A stretch of 11,277 nt of DNA, taken from Treponema sp. GTDB taxonomy: Bacteria; Spirochaetota; Spirochaetia; Treponematales; Breznakiellaceae. Shown here in pieces: positions 6,436 to 11,277 of the stretch (position 1 is its first letter; the number at the start of each line of letters is the position of its first letter). Where the stretch lies: contig JAIRLK010000115.1 of the NCBI GenBank assembly GCA_031259515.1, positions 1 through 11,277 on the forward strand, read 5' to 3'. Below the pieces are notes generated by a model, which was not told the origin of the DNA, ran no database searches, and saw only the letters and a program-made list of their open reading frames with translations. A program made the position numbers and the translations under genes.

Positions 6436-7074
6436 ATGAAAACCGTTTTTTTGGCCTTGTTTACGTTGGACACGATCTTTCATCTTGTTTCCATAGCCGC
6501 CCGGTGGGAATGGCCCCGGCGTATTTCAAAAGCGCTGCTCGTACCCCTTCTCCTGGGCTGTTATGTGATTGACGCGGAACATTTTCTGTTCACCGTATTC
6601 CTTGCGGCAGTCTTTGGCTGGCTGGGGGACATCTTCCTTATCCAGTCCGGCAAATTCAAGCTTTTCATTGTTGGGCTTCTGAGTTTTCTTGCGGGGCACC
6701 TCTGCTATATCCGTTCACTGTTGTATTTTACCGGAAACGTCAACCCTGCGGCCCTGATCGCCGCCGTCATTGCCGCAATCCCTCTGGGCTTCATTGTCTT
6801 TCGTCTTATACGTCCCCCAAAGCCCGTTGTGTTCCCCCTGGTCCTTTACGGCGGCGTTCTGATAGGTATGGTGATCGCCGCGTTCTGTCTTATGCTTTCA
6901 CGAAAGGGTCTTCTGGGGGCGGTGGTTTTTTCAGGGGGCCTTTGTTTTCTGGTTTCGGATACTATCCTGGGATACGGGCGATTCAGGGAAGGGGCGAAGA
7001 TCAACAACGCGGCGGTGATGATTACCTATATAACCGCCCAGGCCTGTCTGCTTCTGGCCCTGGCCCAGGTGTAG
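6436..7074 (+). CDS. YhhN/TMEM86-family membrane protein (putative lysoplasmalogenase)
   Basis: This is a small integral membrane protein of 212 residues from the chosen ATG, with about seven to eight hydrophobic segments. Family marks include GDIFLI after the second or third segment, a glycine-histidine-tyrosine element (LAGHLCYI), and SDTILGYGRF followed by a final helix with AQACLL. TMEM86 homologues hydrolyse the vinyl ether of lysoplasmalogens, and the conserved Asp residues are thought to be catalytic. Activity here is inferred. The frame opens at GTG 6412, overlapping the smc stop, but the extra residues YDNGQPF are hydrophilic. The ATG at 6436 gives MKTVFLALF, typical of the family. 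The short gap or overlap and lack of a promoter imply co-transcription and perhaps translational coupling with smc. The 3' end lies inside a hairpin shared with the convergent kinase gene. Confidence 0.8.
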   Translation: MKTVFLALFTLDTIFHLVSIAARWEWPRRISKALLVPLLLGCYVIDAEHFLFTVFLAAVFGWLGDIFLIQSGKFKLFIVGLLSFLAGHLCYIRSLLYFTGNVNPAALIAAVIAAIPLGFIVFRLIRPPKPVVFPLVLYGGVLIGMVIAAFCLMLSRKGLLGAVVFSGGLCFLVSDTILGYGRFREGAKINNAAVMITYITAQACLLLALAQV

Positions 7075-7089
7075 GACCTGCGCAGGGCC
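7056..7089. terminator. Long hairpin across the convergent stop codons
   Basis: GGCCCTG (7056-7062) pairs with CAGGGCC (7083-7089), and inside it CAGGT (7066-7070) pairs with ACCTG (7076-7080). This gives a 12-bp interrupted stem with a GCC/CG internal loop and a 5-base apical loop that contains part of the TAG stop of the membrane-protein gene. The kinase stop codon (TTA on the plus strand, 7090-7092) abuts it. Neither side has a strong T tract, so it is a candidate bidirectional terminator or 3'-end stabiliser. Confidence 0.45.
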
Positions 7090-10000
7090 TTACGGATTTT
7101 CCCTTCTCAAGGTTTCTCTGATCTTTTCAAGGACCACGGCGGCTTTCTCAAATTCAAAATCTGCAACGAGCGCTAAAAGCGCCTCACCGTCTTCTCCCAC
7201 CGGCGTAAGGATTTCCCGTATATCATCCTTCAGATCAAAAGCCGCCGTGCTGGAAATTTTCAACAGGGGCATCAGTTTTTCTATCAAGGCAAAGCTTCTG
7301 GTTCTGTCAAGGGCAGCCCGCGGTTTTTCAGATGAAGGAGATGCGCCGAATGACCCTTTCAAAGGCTGCTCTTCCATTATTTGCCCGAGTTGGGCTATCA
7401 TGGCGTCGAATTCCGCCTTGAGCCTGTCCATTTCGCGGGTGGAAAGGATGCGTTCCCCGGACAGGCTCGTTTCCGCCGCCTGCGCCGCCGCGCTGAGGGT
7501 TTTCCCTCCGATTAGGGCGGCGCTGCTTTTAAGGGAGTGGGCTATTAAGCGGGCTAATCTCAGATCGCCGCTGTCCATTGCGGTTTGTATTTTCTGAATA
7601 TCCTGCCGGTGGGCAGACGAAAAATCTTGCAACAGTTCTGTGTAGAGGGCTTCATCGTCTGCGGCATAGTGTATACCCAAGGCTTTATCAATAGGGCTGT
7701 CCCGGTCCGCTGCGCGGAAACGGACGGAATCCCGCGTTTCTTCCGTACTCTTGGATATCATATCAGGAGGAAGCCATTTCGCGAGCAGCCGGTTAAGTTC
7801 TTTTACATCAATAGGCTTTGAAAGAAAATCGTCCATTTTATTTTCAAAGAACATTTCCTTTGCCCCCGATACCGCGTTTGCGGTAAGCGCAATAATGGGA
7901 GAAGTTTTGTACCAATCGTCCAGGGCGCGTATGCGGCGGACAGCCTCAAGACCGTCCATTCCGGGCATCATGTGATCCATAAAAATAAGATGGTATCTTT
8001 TCTGTTTTGTTTTTTTAATGGCGTCAAGGCCGTTTCCGGCGGTATCGGCCTTGATATGGTGCTTTTCAAGGTACGCGGCGGCTACTTTTATGTTGATCGC
8101 GCTGTCATCGACGACAAGTACATTTACTCCGTCCTTGGCGGTTACGCAGGCGGAGGCCGTTATTTCCCCGGCGGATGAGGCGTCTCCTTCCCGGAGGGGC
8201 AGCAAAACCGTAAACAGCGACCCGTTTCCGTATTCACTTTTTACATCAATACGGCCGTTCATCATTTCGACCAGTCTTTTGGTTATGGAAAGCCCAAGGC
8301 CGGTTCCGGAGATCCCCCGGTTTTGCCAGGCATCAAGCTGTTCAAACGTATCGAAGATCTTCGAAACATCTTCTTTTCTGATGCCTATGCCCGTATCTTC
8401 CACAATGAACGCGGTATAATTTACGCCGTTTTCCCGGATGTATTTTACCCGGAGACAAACCGCGCCTTTTCTTGTGTACTTAATCGAGTTACTGAGCAGA
8501 TTTGTTATAATTTGACGGATACGAATATCATCCCCATAAATGACGGACGGGACATCGGCGTCTATGCCGAATTCAAAGTCCAGCTCCTTGCTCCGCGCGG
8601 CAAACCCGTACATTGAAACAATATTATTGAGCAGTTCCGGCAGATTGAAGTTGACAGGCAGCAGATGCATCTTTCCGGCTTCGATCTTAGAAAAATCAAG
8701 AATATCATTGATGATCTGGAGGAGCGCCTTAGACATCTTTTTGATATCCGAAAAAAATTCTTTTTGCTGTTCATCAAAATTATCGGTACGCATAAGATCG
8801 CTCATGCCGATTATGGCGTTCATAGGCGTACGTATTTCATGGCTCATGGAAGCGAGGAATTGTGTTTTGGCGTTGGCGGCGCTTTCGGTCCGTTTAATAT
8901 CATCTATATTGAACAGTCCGCCTATTATAACCACGGGTTTTCCATCCTTCCATTCGGTAGCAATCCCGGAACTGACGGCCCAAAGGTATTCTCCGGTTAT
9001 CTTATGCCTGATGCGGACTTCTGAACGGTAATGATTGGTAACGCCGCAATAATAATCGTCAATTTCCCGCAGGTTGCGTTCATAATCTTCGGGATGAAGG
9101 ATGTCTATCCAGCGCGACGGGGGATACCTGATGGTGCGGTCGAGAAGCCCCAGGGCGCGGACTTCCTCCGTCTTGTAGCCGAACTGTGTTTCAAATTGTG
9201 AACTAAAGACTATGTTATCTTCGCCGGATAATTCCCAATACACGAATTTGGAAATGTCCGCCATAATATCAAGATGCCGCTTTTTAAGCAGTATTTCCTG
9301 TTCCGCTTTCTGTACTTCTTTTTCTTTTTTATATAAAGTCCGCAGATCCCGGATATAGGCTGCGATGCAGAATATGCCGTTCCATTCGACCCGGACCATG
9401 ATTACCTCGACGGGCAGTTTTTCTCCCAACGCGGTCAGATGCATCCACTGCGAACGCCCGTATCCGGTTTTAAGCGCCAGCCGTATCCGCCTGCGCATTT
9501 CCGCCAAACTGGACAATCCGTCAGGCTGTAATTCCGGCATGTAATCGTAATAGCGCTCAAGAAATTCCTGTTTGGAATGGGCGCCAAAAAGCCGGGGCGC
9601 TTCCGCGTTGCAGTCTATGGCGCCGTCTTGTTCGTTCAGGAACACGCAGGCCAGGGGCATGGCATCCAGCATAATCCGGGTACGTTCATCAGCTTCCTGC
9701 GCCAGACGTTCAGTTTTTTTTATTTGGGTTAAATCCCGGGCATACGCTGCCAGACAGGACTTGTTTTTCCAGGGTACGCGCACAAACGTTGTTTCAACGC
9801 AGAGCTGTTTGCCGCTTAGGGTTTGATACATCAACTCGAAGGTCGTACTGCCGTCCTTATACGCTGCAGCAGCCATTTCCTTTATCAGTTCGGTTGAAGG
9901 CGTACCGTCCGGCTGGTATCCCGGCATTCGTTTGAGAAAGGAAGAAAACGCTTGTTTTGACGGCATCTCGTAAAGACGCAGCGCTTCCTGGTTGCAGTCT

Positions 10001-10170
10001 ATGAACGTATCATGCCGGTCCCACAGAGAACAGGCCAAGGGTATGGCATCCAGCATGAGCCGGGTACGGGCTTCTTCCCCGGCATTTTTAATAGAAATAG
10101 AATCGGTATATTCAGGCGGTTCTTCAGGCGTTAAGGAGGCCGGTTCCGGGACAGTTTTGTTCGCGTTCAA
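7090..10170 (-). CDS. Hybrid sensor histidine kinase (PAS3-HisKA-HATPase-REC-HPt)
   Basis: This is a soluble multistep phosphorelay kinase of 1026 residues; no membrane segment or signal peptide is visible. Two closely related PAS-like modules (about 35-160 and 163-290, each with MLDA(I/M)PLAC and IDCN) are followed by a canonical PAS/PAC domain (about 300-432). HisKA has SMSHEIRTPMN with phospho-acceptor His444. HATPase_c has N-box NLLSNSIKYT (557-566), DTGIGI (592-597) and GTGLGL (622-627). The receiver has VVDDS (Asp688, Asp689), phospho-Asp732 in FMDHMMPGMDG, Thr763 and Lys785. The HPt domain carries AHSLKSSA with His878. A helical tail of about 100 residues follows. All relay residues are intact (His444, Asp732, His878), so an external response regulator is expected, but none is encoded here. 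The start is TTG with a weak Shine-Dalgarno and an in-frame TGA three codons upstream. The signal sensed is unknown. Confidence 0.93.
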   Translation of the reverse strand: MNANKTVPEPASLTPEEPPEYTDSISIKNAGEEARTRLMLDAIPLACSLWDRHDTFIDCNQEALRLYEMPSKQAFSSFLKRMPGYQPDGTPSTELIKEMAAAAYKDGSTTFELMYQTLSGKQLCVETTFVRVPWKNKSCLAAYARDLTQIKKTERLAQEADERTRIMLDAMPLACVFLNEQDGAIDCNAEAPRLFGAHSKQEFLERYYDYMPELQPDGLSSLAEMRRRIRLALKTGYGRSQWMHLTALGEKLPVEVIMVRVEWNGIFCIAAYIRDLRTLYKKEKEVQKAEQEILLKKRHLDIMADISKFVYWELSGEDNIVFSSQFETQFGYKTEEVRALGLLDRTIRYPPSRWIDILHPEDYERNLREIDDYYCGVTNHYRSEVRIRHKITGEYLWAVSSGIATEWKDGKPVVIIGGLFNIDDIKRTESAANAKTQFLASMSHEIRTPMNAIIGMSDLMRTDNFDEQQKEFFSDIKKMSKALLQIINDILDFSKIEAGKMHLLPVNFNLPELLNNIVSMYGFAARSKELDFEFGIDADVPSVIYGDDIRIRQIITNLLSNSIKYTRKGAVCLRVKYIRENGVNYTAFIVEDTGIGIRKEDVSKIFDTFEQLDAWQNRGISGTGLGLSITKRLVEMMNGRIDVKSEYGNGSLFTVLLPLREGDASSAGEITASACVTAKDGVNVLVVDDSAINIKVAAAYLEKHHIKADTAGNGLDAIKKTKQKRYHLIFMDHMMPGMDGLEAVRRIRALDDWYKTSPIIALTANAVSGAKEMFFENKMDDFLSKPIDVKELNRLLAKWLPPDMISKSTEETRDSVRFRAADRDSPIDKALGIHYAADDEALYTELLQDFSSAHRQDIQKIQTAMDSGDLRLARLIAHSLKSSAALIGGKTLSAAAQAAETSLSGERILSTREMDRLKAEFDAMIAQLGQIMEEQPLKGSFGASPSSEKPRAALDRTRSFALIEKLMPLLKISSTAAFDLKDDIREILTPVGEDGEALLALVADFEFEKAAVVLEKIRETLRRENP
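9589..10068 (-). repeat. Tandem duplication of the N-terminal PAS module in the kinase gene
   Basis: Residues 35-66 and 163-194 of the kinase align without gaps (RTR-MLDA-PLAC, IDCN-EA-RL), offset by 128 residues or 384 bases. Similarity persists in the DNA: GGCATCCAGCAT, TTGCAGTCTATG and CCGGGTACG recur in both copies. The downstream parts of each module (QPDG, R-V-W, AAY-RDL) also correspond. Later parts have diverged, so both modules probably have distinct roles. Confidence 0.75.
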
Positions 10171-10241
10171 AATACTTCACTACAGTACATCATGGTCATG
10201 CGCCGCCTTCTTATTGGGTATTTTGTAAAACAGTTTCTTTA

Positions 10242-10247
10242 ATTATA
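10242..10247 (-). promoter_or_regulatory. Candidate -10 box of the kinase gene
   Basis: A perfect TATAAT is present on the minus strand in the 117-base gap between the tRNA-Arg gene and the kinase start. It would give a leader of about 65 bases. No matching -35 box is found at 16-18 bases, so it may be activator-dependent, or the kinase may be reached by read-through from the tRNA promoter. Confidence 0.35.
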
Positions 10248-10287
10248 TCCATGTAGATATACCCATATAGAAAAGAAAATGGAACAT

Positions 10288-10360
10288 TGATCCAGGGCCG
10301 AATCGAACGGCCGACCTGCCGCTTAGGAGGCGGCCGCTCTATCCCCTGAGCTACTGGACC
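10288..10360 (-). tRNA. tRNA-Arg(CCT)
   Basis: A complete 73-base cloverleaf folds on the minus strand. The acceptor GGTCCAG/CTGGATC has one G-T pair. The D arm is GCTC-AGGGGATA-GAGC, the anticodon arm GCCGC-CTCCTAA-GCGGC, the variable loop AGGTC, and the T arm GGCCG-TTCGATT-CGGCC, with discriminator A. Anticodon CCT reads AGG arginine codons. The 3' CCA is not encoded (ATG follows), so it must be added after transcription. It lies between the SDR-like gene and the kinase on the same strand and has its own promoter. Confidence 0.95.
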
Positions 10361-10368
10361 ATAGCATA

Positions 10369-10397
10369 TTTATACCCTCCGCGCCCGTATATGTCAA
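10369..10397 (-). promoter_or_regulatory. Sigma-70 promoter of tRNA-Arg
   Basis: On the minus strand a perfect -35 TTGACA (10392-10397) is followed after exactly 17 bases by -10 TATAAA (10369-10374, 5 of 6). The predicted start is only 2-3 bases before the mature tRNA 5' end, so almost no 5' leader would need RNase P trimming. The spacer is GC-rich. The promoter begins about 14 bases beyond the stop codon of the upstream gene. Confidence 0.85.
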
Positions 10398-10410
10398 TAT
10401 TCTATAATAA

Positions 10411-11088
10411 CTACCGGCCAAAAAATCTCAGCCGCCCGTACTTGTGCCATTTGCCCAGGTTCCGCTTGTTGTTTTCTTCGATAGTCTTGAAGATGTAGGC
10501 GGCGAATTCGGCGTCTTCCCCGGCTTCGGAGGAAAACGCCAGGGTTTGATAGGGTTTGTTCGGGGCGGCGGTCAACAGTCCCTGGACAAAGGCGTGAAAC
10601 GCGGCGCTTACCGACGGCCCCATCAGGTCCGGGGCGGCCCTCTTGTCATTCCCGGAACCGGCATCCGAAAGTACCAGAGCCAGAATACCCGCGTTACGGG
10701 TTTTGAAGGCAACGGTCAGCTCCTTTACCAGGAAGAACCAGCTCTTGATATAGTCGTTCACCACGATGTCGATGTCCACCGGCGCAAGTTGTTCCACCGG
10801 CCGGCGCATTGAAGGCGGCGTACAGATCAGTATAGCTTCATCAACATGATCAAGCCGGTTTTCCGCCGCCAATACCAGGGTACGGGCTGAGATAGGGCTT
10901 CCGGGGTTCCAATCCAGAGAAAGCCGGGCCTTCCTGCCTTCCGCCGGCGGCAAACGCTCCCAAGCCGAGTCCAAATGCCGGTTGGGGATAAAAGCTGCGG
11001 CATACTGTTCCACTTTTTTTTCCGCTTCCGCCGCTACCGCTTCCGAAAGAGATGACTCAATTCCCGCGATTAAAATACCCCTGGTCAT
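10411..11088 (-). CDS. SDR-like Rossmann-fold protein, catalytic residues apparently lost
   Basis: I do not recognise a named protein, but the layout follows short-chain dehydrogenases over 225 residues. First comes a strand GILIAGI at the N-terminus where the nucleotide-binding TGxxxGIG should be, here AGIESSLSEAV. Next is an LDW segment and HVDEAILICTPPS at the position of the NNAG strand, then VNDYIKSWFFLVKEL, matching the helix before the serine strand, and GILALVLSDAG. At the place of the YxxxK pair stands MGPSVSAAFHAF, with no Tyr or Lys. It is therefore probably a non-catalytic or altered member, located in the cytoplasm. I chose ATG 11088 because the first Rossmann strand starts four residues later. 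An in-frame TTG at 11124 is possible. Neither start has a good Shine-Dalgarno; TACAGT six bases before the ATG could be a -10 box. Confidence 0.65.
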   Translation of the reverse strand: MTRGILIAGIESSLSEAVAAEAEKKVEQYAAAFIPNRHLDSAWERLPPAEGRKARLSLDWNPGSPISARTLVLAAENRLDHVDEAILICTPPSMRRPVEQLAPVDIDIVVNDYIKSWFFLVKELTVAFKTRNAGILALVLSDAGSGNDKRAAPDLMGPSVSAAFHAFVQGLLTAAPNKPYQTLAFSSEAGEDAEFAAYIFKTIEENNKRNLGKWHKYGRLRFFGR

Positions 11089-11242
11089 GGTACTACTGTA
11101 ACCTGTTGCGGCGCTTTGGCGCAAGGGTTTTCCAACAGGATAAACGCATAGAAATTTTGTAACTATCCAGTCGCCCGCGGGGGATACGTCGGCAGCTTCG
11201 TTTACCCCTTAGGATGTTCAAAGCATGGATTGTGGAGTTCGG

Positions 11243-11260
11243 AACCCCGATTTCGGGGTT
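11243..11260. repeat. Perfect inverted repeat in the right-edge intergenic region
   Basis: AACCCCGA, TT, TCGGGGTT form an 8-base perfect inverted repeat that folds as a 6-7 bp GC-rich hairpin. There is no T tract on either side, so it is not a standard terminator. The surrounding 11100-11277 segment has no recognised gene. CCGGAAACCGG at the very end is a second small symmetric element. This might be part of a dispersed intergenic repeat. Confidence 0.45.
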
Positions 11261-11277
11261 AAACGCCCGGAAACCGG

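Noticed and set aside
4773..6473. A 566-codon open frame on the minus strand opposite smc.
   Set aside because: It is the reverse-complement shadow of the SMC coding frame, rich in Phe, Gly and Arg, with no recognisable motif. The plus-strand SMC is beyond doubt.
8018..9031. Several plus-strand frames of 97-163 codons opposite the kinase.
   Set aside because: They overlap the HisKA, HATPase and REC coding sequence, have Ser-rich shadow composition and lack ribosome sites.
1..11277. CRISPR array, rRNA genes, riboswitches or complete insertion sequences.
   Set aside because: No regularly spaced repeats, no rRNA signature stretches, no transposase motifs or terminal inverted repeats, and no leader structured like a known riboswitch were seen.

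Overview
The window looks like chromosomal DNA of a spirochaete, most likely a gut-type Treponema. This is inferred from gene content and protein style: an orphan MalK/UgpC-type ATPase, a lipoprotein metalloprotease, a short SMC, and a hybrid histidine kinase with paired PAS modules of a kind I associate with termite-gut treponemes. The DNA is moderately GC-rich. Promoters are of sigma-70 type, and TTG starts are used at least twice. No species can be named from the sequence alone.

Left edge (1-563): no convincing complete gene. A perfect Shine-Dalgarno on the minus strand lies at the very edge, so a minus-strand gene probably begins just outside. The most informative item is a 54-base 3' half of a tRNA-Leu(CAG) gene at 374-427 with no proper 5' half. 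This is the pattern left when an element integrates into a tRNA gene, so bases 1-373 may be the right end of a mobile element and the chromosome proper may begin near 428. A minus-strand terminator at 497-530 closes ugpC.

Middle (564-7074): ugpC (minus) and a lipoprotein zinc metalloprotease (plus) diverge from a 155-base intergenic region carrying a good promoter for each. The protease transcript appears leaderless. Next come smc (TTG start) and, overlapping or nearly touching its stop, a YhhN/TMEM86-type membrane protein, probably co-transcribed with smc. The SMC lacks a recognisable hinge domain and has short arms.

Right (7075-11277): a 1026-residue hybrid kinase on the minus strand (PAS-PAS-PAS-HisKA-HATPase-REC-HPt plus a helical tail) converges on the membrane-protein gene, and a long hairpin spans both stop codons. 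Upstream of the kinase lie a tRNA-Arg(CCT) with its own promoter and a gene for an SDR-like Rossmann protein that appears to have lost its catalytic residues. The last 150 bases hold a perfect hairpin and no recognised gene.

The genes cover separate tasks: sugar uptake energisation, surface proteolysis, chromosome organisation, lipid metabolism and signalling. Apart from smc and its follower, nothing ties them into one pathway. I do not see a complete novel system. The items most worth checking are the tRNA-Leu fragment, the hinge of the SMC and the degenerate SDR.
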